NCBI GenBank assembly: GCA_023389035.1
Contig: JAEWFC010000033.1
Coordinates: 4,348-68,347 of the forward strand
Length of the DNA: 64,000 bases
Direction: 5' to 3'
From: Acidobacteriota bacterium
GTDB taxonomy: Bacteria > Acidobacteriota > Blastocatellia > Pyrinomonadales > Pyrinomonadaceae
Shown: positions 1-7,243 of the stretch, in pieces
Layout of the letters: every line of letters starts with the position of its first letter
Position numbering within the stretch: the first letter of the stretch is position 1
The notes under the pieces: generated by a model
Database searches by the model: none
Told to the model about the DNA's origin: nothing
The model's input: only the letters and a program-made list of their open reading frames with translations
Position numbers and translations under genes: made by a program

Positions 1-204
1 GAAGGCAGCAAGGTCGATATCGAGGCGTTGGTGCTTGGTGAGGGAGCAAAAGCAAAGCTCGGCGGTGCTACGGTTTCGGCTACGGTCGTCGGCCATGGCA
101 AGGGCGATAAGGTGATCGTCTTTAAGAAGAAACGCCGCAAGCAGTACAAACGCAAGCAAGGCCACCGTCAAGGTTTTACCGAGATCAAGATCGAGAAGAT
201 CTAG
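1..204 (+). CDS. rplU: 50S ribosomal protein L21 (C-terminal part)
   Basis: The first 68 codons of the window are open and end at TAG 202-204; the start lies outside. The translation shows the L21 pattern: an EGSKVDI...G beta-barrel segment, VVGHGKGDKVIVFKKKRRK, then a basic KRKQGHRQGF tail before the stop. L21 binds 23S rRNA in the large subunit. It is followed 58 bases later by rpmA (L27), the usual bacterial pair, so the identification rests on both sequence and context. Only the C-terminal two thirds is visible. Confidence 0.95.
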   Translation, partial: EGSKVDIEALVLGEGAKAKLGGATVSATVVGHGKGDKVIVFKKKRRKQYKRKQGHRQGFTEIKIEKI

Positions 205-262
205 TTGGAGAAAGGCGGGCCGGTCTTAGGTAATACAGGACTGGGAAAGCCGGAATTACGTT

Positions 263-550
263 ATGGCACATAAGAAAGGTGTAGGTTCATCACGAAACGG
301 CCGCGATTCAAATGCTCAGCGGCTCGGGCTTAAGAAATTCGGCGGCGAGAAAGTGCTCGGCGGCAACATCCTTGCACGTCAACGCGGCACCAAATGGAAG
401 CCGGGCAACAACGTCGGAAAGGGCAAGGACGATACGCTCTTCGCTCTGATCGAAGGCTTTGTAAAATTCGAGGACAAAGGCCGTAAGGGCAAGTTCATCA
501 GCGTTTATGCCGAAGGTGCAGCAGAGCTCGCACCGAAGGCCGCTGCTTAG
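263..550 (+). CDS. rpmA: 50S ribosomal protein L27
   Basis: A 95-residue protein beginning MAHKKGVGSSRNGRDSNAQR, the hallmark L27 N-terminus that reaches toward the peptidyl-transferase centre. The middle, with GGNILARQRGTKWKPGNNVG, also fits. There is no N-terminal extension of the kind cleaved in Firmicutes. Length is normal for the family (about 85-95). It is co-directional with rplU just upstream and followed directly by an intrinsic terminator, so rplU-rpmA is probably a short operon of its own. Confidence 0.97.
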   Translation: MAHKKGVGSSRNGRDSNAQRLGLKKFGGEKVLGGNILARQRGTKWKPGNNVGKGKDDTLFALIEGFVKFEDKGRKGKFISVYAEGAAELAPKAAA

Positions 551-570
551 TTTTCAAAAGAAATCAAAAT

Positions 571-605
571 AAAAGCACACGTCTTGCGAGGCGTGTGCTT
601 TTTTG
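571..605 (+). terminator. Intrinsic terminator after rpmA
   Basis: An 11-bp stem pairs AAAAGCACACG (571-581) with CGTGTGCTTTT (592-602), extended inside the loop by further pairs, and runs into a T-tract. It closes the rplU-rpmA transcript. The symmetric A-run means it could also work for the opposing gene that ends at 626. Confidence 0.85.
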
Positions 606-625
606 TTTTTGCAGGCGAATTGGCA

Positions 626-1405
626 TCAGCCGGCCTTTGAACTCGCTGAGACGGTGTGAGGTGCACCTTGCGAGACCGTCTTCTTCAAAGGCACGACCAT
701 CGGCACGGATCGCTGGTACTCGAGATAACGATCTCCATGCTCTCGTACGAGGTCGCGTTCTTCGAATCGTATCGCCAGGAGAATATAAGCTGTCGTAGCT
801 AAGGCAAACAGCAAGTGAGCTGCGGTCATTACCGGCGTCATCCAGAACGCGAAGAACCAACCCACGTAAAGCGGATGCCGTACAAGGCGATAAGGACCGG
901 GAGTAACAAACCGCAGCGGCGGCATCGGTTTGTTTTGCAGGTAATACCACACCTGTCTTAACCCGAATAGGTCGAAATGATTGATCAGGAACGTGGTAAC
1001 AAGCACGAGGCCGAACCCAAATCCAAAAAGAGCCCGCAAAACGATCACACCGACCGGATTCTCTACTTCCCAAATGACGCCGCCAAGCGGCTGCCATAGC
1101 CAGAACATAAGTATCAGAGCAATGCTCGAAAATAAGACATACGTCGAACGTTCTAATGGCTTTGGAACTACTTTGGTCCACGCATCCTTGAACCACTTGC
1201 GGGCCATTACGCTGTGCTGAACCGCAAAAAGCGTTAGTAATCCAGTATTGATCAACAGGCCAAGCCAAAGCGGCCCTGTTGCGGGTCCGTCGAGCGTTGT
1301 GGGTACGCCGAAATTTCCAATAAAGCCGATCGCGTAAAGAAAGGTCGCAAAAAATACCAGGTAACTGAAGACTCCGTATGCGAAAAATAGAATTCGTTTT
1401 AACAT
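626..1405 (-). CDS. MddA-like integral-membrane S-methyltransferase
   Basis: A 259-residue membrane protein with five or six hydrophobic stretches. It carries HFDLFGLRQVW followed by GPYRLVRHPLYVGW, the AdoMet-binding pattern of the NnrU/isoprenylcysteine methyltransferase superfamily. HFDLFGLRQVW in particular is what I associate with methanethiol S-methyltransferase (MddA), which methylates methanethiol to dimethylsulfide. The start at 1405 was chosen because AGGAG lies a few bases upstream and the predicted membrane protein begins MLKRILFF; the open frame continues upstream without homology. It is divergent from the LuxR-type gene. The substrate is inferred from family resemblance and could be another small thiol. 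Confidence 0.7.
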   Translation of the reverse strand: MLKRILFFAYGVFSYLVFFATFLYAIGFIGNFGVPTTLDGPATGPLWLGLLINTGLLTLFAVQHSVMARKWFKDAWTKVVPKPLERSTYVLFSSIALILMFWLWQPLGGVIWEVENPVGVIVLRALFGFGFGLVLVTTFLINHFDLFGLRQVWYYLQNKPMPPLRFVTPGPYRLVRHPLYVGWFFAFWMTPVMTAAHLLFALATTAYILLAIRFEERDLVREHGDRYLEYQRSVPMVVPLKKTVSQGAPHTVSASSKAG

Positions 1406-1544
1406 ATGCCGCTCTCCTAGGTTTCTTGAGATAGAATGACGTTTTCGTCTGTGCGTTTGAATAGGTATTTCGTCCCGGTCTCGTGTTGTCTGGGAACATT
1501 TATCGGGACATATGCCCCATACGCCGGGGTTAAACGGTTTCGTG

Positions 1545-2615
1545 ATGAAAGCGGTCAATCAGCGGATCAAATATGTGCGTGCCAGAGATGGCTGCCAACT
1601 TGCATGGGCCGATTCCGGCAGCGGTCCGGCATTGGTCAAAGCGGCCAACTGGATGACCCATCTTGAATACGAATGGGAAAGCCCGGTCTGGCGCCACTGG
1701 ATGCAGTTCTTTGCCCGACATTTTCGCTATATCCGTCATGACGAACGCGGCTGCGGAATGACGGACCGAACTGTGGGAGATCTTTCAGTCGAAAGCTGGA
1801 CCGACGATCTGGAAACGGTGATCGACGCAGCGAAACCTGCGGAACCTTTCGGATTGTTGGGCATCTCACAGGGCGGAGCGGCATCGATCGCGTACGCAGT
1901 ACGTCATCCGGAAAAGGTGTCGCGGCTTATCCTCTATGGGAGTTATGCTCGCGGGCCGGCTCGCCGGGGTGACGCGGACGGTGAAAAGATGTACCGGGCG
2001 ATGATCGACCTGGTCAGGCTCGGCTGGGGCAGCGATAACCCGACGTTTCGCCAGGTGTTTACCTCCAGATTCGTTCCGGGTGCGAGTGATGAGCAGCTCA
2101 ACTGGTTTAATGACCTGTGTGCCCGGACAACGACGGGCGAGATCGCCGCAGAGCTTTTAGAGGCACGTGCGCAGATCGACATCGTCGGCCTGCTCTCACA
2201 GGTTAAGGTGCCTACGCTTGTGATCCACTCACGCGGTGATGCTGTAGTACCGATCGCCGAAGGCAGACTGATCGCCGGCAGTATCACATCTGCTGAATTC
2301 GTCGAGCTGGACTCACAAAATCACGTACTTCTCGAACACGAACCGGCATGGCAGCGGTTCTGTGACGAAGTGCTTCGATTCTTTGGGATGACGGCCCCTG
2401 AACGCGATCCTGCATTTGATGAACTGACCGCTCGCGAAAGCCAGATCCTTGAATTGATCTCTGAAGGGCTTGGGAATGCCGAAATAGCCGAGCAATTGTT
2501 AGTGAGCGAGAAAACCGTTCGAAACCATATAACAAATCTGTTCGACAAGCTCGGCGTCTGGTCGCGTGCGCAGGCGATCGTATTTGCCCGTGATCGCGGA
2601 TTCAAGGGAAGGTAA
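1545..2615 (+). CDS. Alpha/beta-hydrolase fused to a LuxR-type HTH
   Basis: About 356 residues. Residues 1-265 form an alpha/beta-hydrolase: an HDERGCGMT strand-loop, the nucleophile elbow GISQGG, and a late acid/histidine region (HSRGDAVVP, then QNHVLLEHEPAW). The last 65 residues are a GerE/LuxR HTH with LTARESQILELISEGLGNAEIA and SEKTVRNHITNLFDKLG. Such hydrolase-HTH fusions are probable one-component regulators in which the hydrolase fold senses or processes a ligand; that role is inferred. An ATG at 1512 would add 11 residues, but homology-like sequence begins at QRIKYVRARDG, so 1545 is preferred. No clear ribosome site supports either. It is divergent from the methyltransferase. Confidence 0.75.
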   Translation: MKAVNQRIKYVRARDGCQLAWADSGSGPALVKAANWMTHLEYEWESPVWRHWMQFFARHFRYIRHDERGCGMTDRTVGDLSVESWTDDLETVIDAAKPAEPFGLLGISQGGAASIAYAVRHPEKVSRLILYGSYARGPARRGDADGEKMYRAMIDLVRLGWGSDNPTFRQVFTSRFVPGASDEQLNWFNDLCARTTTGEIAAELLEARAQIDIVGLLSQVKVPTLVIHSRGDAVVPIAEGRLIAGSITSAEFVELDSQNHVLLEHEPAWQRFCDEVLRFFGMTAPERDPAFDELTARESQILELISEGLGNAEIAEQLLVSEKTVRNHITNLFDKLGVWSRAQAIVFARDRGFKGR

Positions 2616-2654
2616 CAGGAGAAAGAAAGAAATTTCTGGAGCTGATAATTTTTC

Positions 2655-2772
2655 TTTTCCACAGCAGCGAACTCGAATATTCGGCAACGCGCATTTTCTA
2701 GTAGCATATAGTAGCTGGGCATTATCTTTTTTCCACAAATTTATCCACAGCCCCTATTGGAAGTTATTCACA
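2655..2772 (+). other. Cluster of four DnaA-box-like 9-mers
   Basis: TTTTCCACA at 2655 and 2729, TTATCCACA (the exact E. coli consensus) at 2741 and TTATTCACA at 2764 all lie in the same orientation, the last three within 44 bases, in AT-rich non-coding DNA. DnaA binds such 9-mers at origins and titration or regulatory sites. No dnaA, dnaN or gidA gene is in view, so an origin is not claimed. Confidence 0.45.
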
Positions 2773-2824
2773 ACCGCAGCGACGTCGACACGGCGACAGC
2801 TGGAATAGTTAAAGTGTTTTCTAC

Positions 2825-2852
2825 TTGACTCCCCGAAATTCGGGTGTAAGAT
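2825..2852 (+). promoter_or_regulatory. Sigma-70-type promoter of the 2.9-kb RNA
   Basis: TTGACT (2825-2830), a 16-base spacer and TAAGAT (2847-2852) form a near-consensus promoter. Transcription should begin about 2859, and no open reading frame with a ribosome site follows before a strong terminator at 3341-3383. Confidence 0.65.
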
Positions 2853-2858
2853 AGCTTC

Positions 2859-3383
2859 ACAGTCGGAAATGCTTACGGGCTTTCTGACCGGCACCGAGAG
2901 GTGGAACGGTTGCGGTGACGCATCAGTTCGAGAGCAGCAGACGCGGAAAATCCGCTGCTTGGTACGCTCGGAGTCGAAGCCGAAAGGCTTAGCCGGAGAT
3001 CTTCGGATCTTCAGGTCATTCGGATAAAAACGAATGACGCCCTCGAGACTTGATCAGCTCGTGTGGTGCCTAGCCGCTCACTTATCGCTCGCGTTTTCGG
3101 ACGCTGAGCATTAGTTGAGCCTCGTTGCCGGGAACGTAACCGGCGGTGGAGGAAAAGCCACCAAACAAAAAACCTAACGGTATCAAGCGTTAGATCGCGA
3201 CGAACGGCTTCGGCCTTTCGGATACTGACCGGAGAATGGTCTCCCCGCAGAGACGCTTCGGGATACAAATCAGCGGTTCGAACGTGTACATGCGAGAACC
3301 GCAAAACCTTATCGAGCACTTCGGTGTTCAATTTGGAATCAAAGGCGTCGTTTCGAGTGATCGGAACGGCGTCTTTGCTTTTT
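2859..3383 (+). ncRNA. Candidate structured non-coding RNA, about 525 nt
   Basis: The stretch has a promoter in front, an intrinsic terminator at the end and no credible coding frame. It is dense with short perfect hairpins, several closed by stable tetraloops: CACC-GAGA-GGTG, GCG-GTGA-CGC, AGCC-GAAA-GGCT and AGATC-TTCG-GATCT. Longer stems include GTCATTCG paired with CGAATGAC (3015-3038), GCGGA with TCCGC, and GCGGTTC with GAACCGC. I looked for the conserved cores of RNase P RNA, tmRNA, SRP RNA and 6S RNA and saw none. It sits between the LuxR-type gene and obgE. I do not recognise the family; it could be an undescribed RNA or a diverged known one. Confidence 0.55.
3341..3383 (+). terminator. 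Intrinsic terminator of the 2.9-kb RNA
   Basis: A 16-bp stem (3341-3356 with 3361-3376, including a few G-T pairs) capped by the tetraloop GTGA is followed by GC and a run of five T. It ends 66 bases before obgE and separates that operon from the upstream transcript. Confidence 0.85.
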
Positions 3384-3449
3384 AACCCCTTGCGACATCG
3401 GCCGCTGTTTGCTAATGCAGGCTCCTGAATCTAGAATCAAGGCTAATAA

Positions 3450-4499
3450 ATGTTTTTGGACCGCGTAAAAATTCGGGTGAAAGCAGGCGACGGCGGAAAC
3501 GGCGTTACTGCATTTCGACGCGAAAAATTTGTTCCGCGCGGCGGGCCGTCGGGAGGTGACGGCGGAGTTGGCGGCGACGTTTGGCTTGAGTCTGATGAAG
3601 GTCTCAATACCCTTCTGCACCTTCGCTACAACCCTGAACACAAAGCCGAACGCGGAAAACATGGCGAGGGCTCGAATCGCTACGGCCGCGATGGCGAGTC
3701 GATCACTGTTCGGCTGCCGGTCGGTACACAAGTGTTCGATGCGGACAGCGGCGAACTGCTTTTTGATTTTACTGAGGCAGGCCAGCGCTATCTCGCGGCG
3801 AAGGGCGGAAAAGGCGGTTGGGGAAACGCTCACTTTGCAACTCCGACGCGGCGGGCTCCAAAATTTCATTACACCGGGCGTCCGGGACAAGAGAAACAGC
3901 TGCAGCTTGAGCTGAAACTGATCGCTGATGTCGGCCTGGTAGGATTCCCAAATGCAGGAAAATCAACGCTCATCAGCGTCATCTCCGCTGCAAAGCCAAA
4001 GATCGCGGATTATCCTTTTACGACGCTAGAGCCGAACCTGGGCGTCGTCGACATGGGCGATTTCAAGACATTCGTCGTCGCTGACATTCCGGGCCTGATC
4101 GAAGGAGCATCCGAAGGAGCGGGACTCGGAGATAGGTTTCTCCGTCACGTCGAACGAACAAAGCTGATCCTGCATCTCGTCGATGTTTCCTCATCATCCG
4201 GCCGCGAACCTGTCGAGGATTACGAGATCATCAACCGCGAGCTGGCGAATTACAACGAGGACCTGGCCGACCGTCCGCAGATCGTCGTCGCGACGAAGAT
4301 CGATGCTCTCGACGACCCTGAAAGACTTGAGGCGATTAGAACCCGGGCCAAGAAGGATCGGAAGCAATTCTTTTCGATATCGGCAGTTGCGGGCACCGGT
4401 GTCAAAGACCTTGTAGATGCGGTCGCGAAAGCACTCGGCGAACTTTCACGCGAAGAGGAAGAGCGTGCGTCCGCGGTAGAGAGATCCAACGTCGCCTGA
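3450..4499 (+). CDS. obgE: GTPase Obg/CgtA
   Basis: A 349-residue protein with the glycine-rich Obg domain (residues 1-158, e.g. GGPSGGDGGVGGDV) followed by a small-GTPase domain: P-loop GFPNAGKST at 165-173, switch region with TTLEPN, and DIPGLIEGA at 212-220. Obg GTPases act in late assembly of the 50S subunit and in stress and growth control. The C-terminal OCT domain of some homologues is absent, as in many phyla. It is the first gene of a close co-directional series running to comF, fitting a ribosome and growth theme with rsfS and rlmH. Confidence 0.97.
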   Translation: MFLDRVKIRVKAGDGGNGVTAFRREKFVPRGGPSGGDGGVGGDVWLESDEGLNTLLHLRYNPEHKAERGKHGEGSNRYGRDGESITVRLPVGTQVFDADSGELLFDFTEAGQRYLAAKGGKGGWGNAHFATPTRRAPKFHYTGRPGQEKQLQLELKLIADVGLVGFPNAGKSTLISVISAAKPKIADYPFTTLEPNLGVVDMGDFKTFVVADIPGLIEGASEGAGLGDRFLRHVERTKLILHLVDVSSSSGREPVEDYEIINRELANYNEDLADRPQIVVATKIDALDDPERLEAIRTRAKKDRKQFFSISAVAGTGVKDLVDAVAKALGELSREEEERASAVERSNVA

Positions 4500-4505
4500 T
4501 CGGCT

Positions 4506-5156
4506 ATGAAACGCATCGCATATTTTGGCGGGACGTTTGACCCGGTGCACAATGGGCATCTCGAAGTAGGACGGTCGCTGCTGGAACAATTTCAGCTCGA
4601 TGAATTCGTTTTCCTGCCCGCGTATCATGCCCCGCACAAGCCGGATCGCATCCCAACCTCGGCATATCATCGCTTCACAATGCTCGCTCTTGCTACGCAG
4701 AATGATCGAGATCTCACGGTCTCTATGCTCGAGCTTGATAAACGGGAAAAGCGTTACACGATCGACACTCTCCAAGAACTCCATGACGTCCATCCTGATG
4801 ATAAGGTCTTTTTTGTCATGGGCGCGGATTCATGGGCGGACATCCGCACGTGGCGTGATTGGCAGGATGTACTGCTCGGGGCTGATCATATTGTGGTCAC
4901 GCGGCCGGGGAACGAGATGAGCTTTGAACATGTGACCAGTGCAGTTTGCCAACGGATCATCGATCTCCGCGGAAGCGAGACGTTAATCGAAGACACCGAC
5001 GCCTCCGACTATCGCATCTATATCACCGACGCTGTAAACTACAATATTTCTGCGTCAGAATTGAGGAGAGACCTTTCTGACGGTGAACTCGAGCGGACCA
5101 GCGATGTCCCTGCCGAGGTTGCAAAATATATCGAAAAATACGAACTTTATAGCTAA
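4506..5156 (+). CDS. nadD: Nicotinate-nucleotide adenylyltransferase
   Basis: 216 residues with the nucleotidyltransferase signature GGTFDPVHNGHL at the N-terminus, and ISASELRRDL (the (S/T)xxxR-type motif) near the C-terminus. It joins nicotinate mononucleotide and ATP to make deamido-NAD in NAD synthesis. It starts 6 bases after obgE, and its stop overlaps the rsfS start (TAATG), so the two are translationally coupled. The obgE-nadD-rsfS order is common in bacteria and supports the call. Confidence 0.96.
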   Translation: MKRIAYFGGTFDPVHNGHLEVGRSLLEQFQLDEFVFLPAYHAPHKPDRIPTSAYHRFTMLALATQNDRDLTVSMLELDKREKRYTIDTLQELHDVHPDDKVFFVMGADSWADIRTWRDWQDVLLGADHIVVTRPGNEMSFEHVTSAVCQRIIDLRGSETLIEDTDASDYRIYITDAVNYNISASELRRDLSDGELERTSDVPAEVAKYIEKYELYS

Positions 5157-5584
5157 TGGAAGAACTTCAGGAAAAAACTCTGCAGCGTGAGCAGATAAAG
5201 ATCGAGATCCCCGACGTGCGCACGTCATTCGACGAGATCGACGAGGACGTGCGTCTCGCGGTGCAGTGTGCGTCGGAAAAGAAAGCCGTCAATATGGTCG
5301 CTCTGGACCTGCGTGAGATCGCAAGTTTTACGGAATATTTTATTATCGCATCGGGTACCAACCAGCGACAGGTTCAGGCGATCGCGGACGAGATCAACGA
5401 ACAGTTAAAGAAACAGCTTAACCGACGTCCCGTGCGAATCGAGGGGTATAGCTCCGCTGAATGGGTGCTGCTCGACTACGGCGATTTTGTCGTTCATTTG
5501 TTCGATAAGGAGGCTCGGGATTTTTACGACCTTGAACGTCTCTGGCGTGATGCACGACGTGTCGATCTTCCGGAAAATGTGTAA
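5156..5584 (+). CDS. rsfS: Ribosomal silencing factor RsfS
   Basis: 142 residues. From about residue 38 the RsfS/Iojap core is clear: DLREIASFTEYFIIASG, then a long helix, then SAEWVLLDYGDFVVHLF and RDFYDLERLW. The factor binds L14 and blocks subunit joining when nutrients are short. The first 35 or so residues are an acidic extension beyond the usual length; the ATG overlaps the nadD stop, so this start is favoured. It is followed closely by rlmH. Confidence 0.95.
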   Translation: MEELQEKTLQREQIKIEIPDVRTSFDEIDEDVRLAVQCASEKKAVNMVALDLREIASFTEYFIIASGTNQRQVQAIADEINEQLKKQLNRRPVRIEGYSSAEWVLLDYGDFVVHLFDKEARDFYDLERLWRDARRVDLPENV

Positions 5585-5595
5585 CGCGAACTGAT

Positions 5596-6048
5596 ATGAA
5601 ATTTCGATTCGTCTGGATCGGCAAAACTCGTGAAGAGAATTGGCGGGCGCTTCAGGAAGAATACCTGAAGCGTCTTTCGCATTTCGTTCGCTGTGAAATA
5701 AACGAGATCAAGGATCCTGCCAGGCACGAAGGTCCGGAAATAGAAGGCAAACGAATCCTAGAATTACTGAATCCAAAGAACTTCGTCGTACTGCTCGACG
5801 TTGCCGGAAAACCCATCTCATCACATGATCTCGCCGCGACGGTAGAGAAATGGCAGATGGAAAGCCGAAAAGAGATCGTTTTTCTGATCGGCGGGGCGAA
5901 TGGTGTGTCCGGCGAAGTTGCTCTAAGGGCTGATATTAGTTTATCCTTATCGTTTCTAACTTTTACGCATGAAATGGCACGCGTACTTTTGTTAGAGCAG
6001 CTCTACAGAGCTTTCTCGATTATAAAGGGACTCCCTTATCAAAAATGA
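5596..6048 (+). CDS. rlmH: 23S rRNA (pseudouridine1915-N3)-methyltransferase RlmH
   Basis: 150 residues of the SPOUT family. The trefoil-knot AdoMet site is seen as VFLIGGANG and LSLSFLTFTHEMARVLLLEQ, and the C-terminus is the family's GxPY-type tail (here GLPYQK, where most have H for the Q). It methylates pseudouridine 1915 in helix 69 of 23S rRNA. The stop shares bases with the next gene's start (ATGA), suggesting coupling. Confidence 0.95.
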   Translation: MKFRFVWIGKTREENWRALQEEYLKRLSHFVRCEINEIKDPARHEGPEIEGKRILELLNPKNFVVLLDVAGKPISSHDLAATVEKWQMESRKEIVFLIGGANGVSGEVALRADISLSLSFLTFTHEMARVLLLEQLYRAFSIIKGLPYQK

Positions 6049-6398
6049 CTGCTGCGAACCTGAAAAAGATACGTGAAAAGCTGATCGCCGAGCGAGAGCT
6101 TTTGATCGAAAAACTGAATGGCAATGACCTGTCGATCGACGATTCGGAAACACCGGATCCTGTCGACCTGGCGGTCCGCAATTATTCCAAGAACGTAATG
6201 CTTGCGGTATCTGAAAACGAGAGCCGCCAGCTGACGCTGATCGATGAAGCGCTTCGCCGCATCGATGGCGACGAGTACGGCGAGTGTCAAAACTGCGAGA
6301 ATCCTATTCAGGCGAAACGACTCGCGGCAATTCCTTGGGCGCGATATTGCCTGGCCTGCCAGGAACTTATCGAACAAGGTGAGCTCGACGACGAATAA
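6045..6398 (+). CDS. DksA/TraR-family zinc-finger protein
   Basis: 117 residues: an N-terminal helical hairpin of about 75 residues, then a C4 zinc finger ECQNCENPIQAKRLAAIPWA with a second CxxC (CLACQ). This is the architecture of DksA/TraR proteins, which enter the RNA polymerase secondary channel and modulate rRNA and stress promoters, often with ppGpp. The coiled-coil tip acids typical of DksA are not obvious, so it may be a DksA-like paralogue. Its overlap with rlmH places it in the ribosome-related operon. Confidence 0.85.
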   Translation: MTAANLKKIREKLIAERELLIEKLNGNDLSIDDSETPDPVDLAVRNYSKNVMLAVSENESRQLTLIDEALRRIDGDEYGECQNCENPIQAKRLAAIPWARYCLACQELIEQGELDDE

Positions 6399-6423
6399 AC
6401 ATCCATCTATCCCTTTCTAATGA

Positions 6424-7188
6424 ATGGCAGCGGTGCCGGATCAACAACCCGCAGGCATCTTCCAATGGCCGCACCGCGCCATTGATCCTCTTTTCAACTT
6501 ATTCTTTCCTAAGTACTGCCTCGTATGCAAAGGCCTCGTCGAACAGCGCCGATTCGGCGGCTGCTGTGCACGTTGCTGGCAGGATACAGAATTTTTCACA
6601 TCCGATAGTGCTCTTTGTTTTAAGTGCGGCCTCCCGGCACTAGGTTCCAAGAAAACCAAGGCGACCGTGGATTGCGGACAATGCCGCGATCACCATTATT
6701 CAAAAGCGTTAGCCTTGGGACCTTACGCGGATGCCCTGCGTGCGACCGTGATCGAAATGAAGACGACGGCTCGATTGCCGGCGATTTTGATGGGCCGTAT
6801 CGCAGAACAGCTCGACGGCGTGCCCGATCTTATAATTCCCGTTCCGCTTTCGCGAAAGCGACGCTTCGAACGTGGTTTCAATCAGGCCGAGGTGATCGCT
6901 GCGGCATTATCAAAGCTGCACGCTGTTCCGGTCGATCAAAAGAGCCTCGCCCGCACGGTCCACACCGTTTTGCACCGTGCGGGGATGGACCGAAAAAAGC
7001 GGGCACAGACCGTAGCCAAAGCCTTTGCCGTTGTAAGAAAGGCTCCCATCCGCGGGAAGCGGATCCTGCTTGTGGACGATGTATTAACCTCAGGTGCGAC
7101 AGCTTCGGCGTGTGCCGAGCATCTGCTATTGGGCGGAGCTGAAAGTGTGCGCGTTTTCACACTCGCACGTGCGATCGTTCGAAAATAA
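6424..7188 (+). CDS. comF: ComF-family phosphoribosyltransferase-like protein
   Basis: 254 residues. An N-terminal double zinc-binding module has CLVC, CCARC, CFKC and CGQC cysteine pairs. The phosphoribosyltransferase half has IIPVPLSRKRRFERGFNQAE and the PRPP loop ILLVDDVLTSGATASAC. ComF is needed in DNA uptake in naturally competent bacteria, where it works with the translocation machinery; many non-competent species keep a homologue. It is the last gene before a terminator. The ATG at 6424 is taken; the weak spacer leaves the exact start open. Confidence 0.88.
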   Translation: MAAVPDQQPAGIFQWPHRAIDPLFNLFFPKYCLVCKGLVEQRRFGGCCARCWQDTEFFTSDSALCFKCGLPALGSKKTKATVDCGQCRDHHYSKALALGPYADALRATVIEMKTTARLPAILMGRIAEQLDGVPDLIIPVPLSRKRRFERGFNQAEVIAAALSKLHAVPVDQKSLARTVHTVLHRAGMDRKKRAQTVAKAFAVVRKAPIRGKRILLVDDVLTSGATASACAEHLLLGGAESVRVFTLARAIVRK

Positions 7189-7190
7189 AG

Positions 7191-7219
7191 AAAGCCGCCC
7201 GAGCAGTCGGACGGCTTTT
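7191..7219 (+). terminator. Intrinsic terminator after comF
   Basis: AAAGCCG (7191-7197) pairs with CGGCTTT (7212-7218), with CCGA/TCGG pairs inside the loop and a short T-run. It closes the obgE-comF series just before the oppositely oriented gene ending at 7244. Confidence 0.8.
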
Positions 7220-7243
7220 CGATTAAGTGCTCCCTTTTATACG

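Noticed and set aside
564..1499. 311-residue minus-strand frame overlapping the methyltransferase
   Set aside because: Out-of-frame shadow of the membrane methyltransferase; no family features.
2655..2772. Replication origin
   Set aside because: DnaA-box-like sites alone are not enough; no dnaA/dnaN neighbours and no skew data. Reported only as a cluster.
2859..3383. RNase P RNA or tmRNA
   Set aside because: The RNase P core (GAGGAAAGTCC and the GGTAAGAGC-type block) and a tmRNA tag frame with tRNA-like ends were looked for and are not present.
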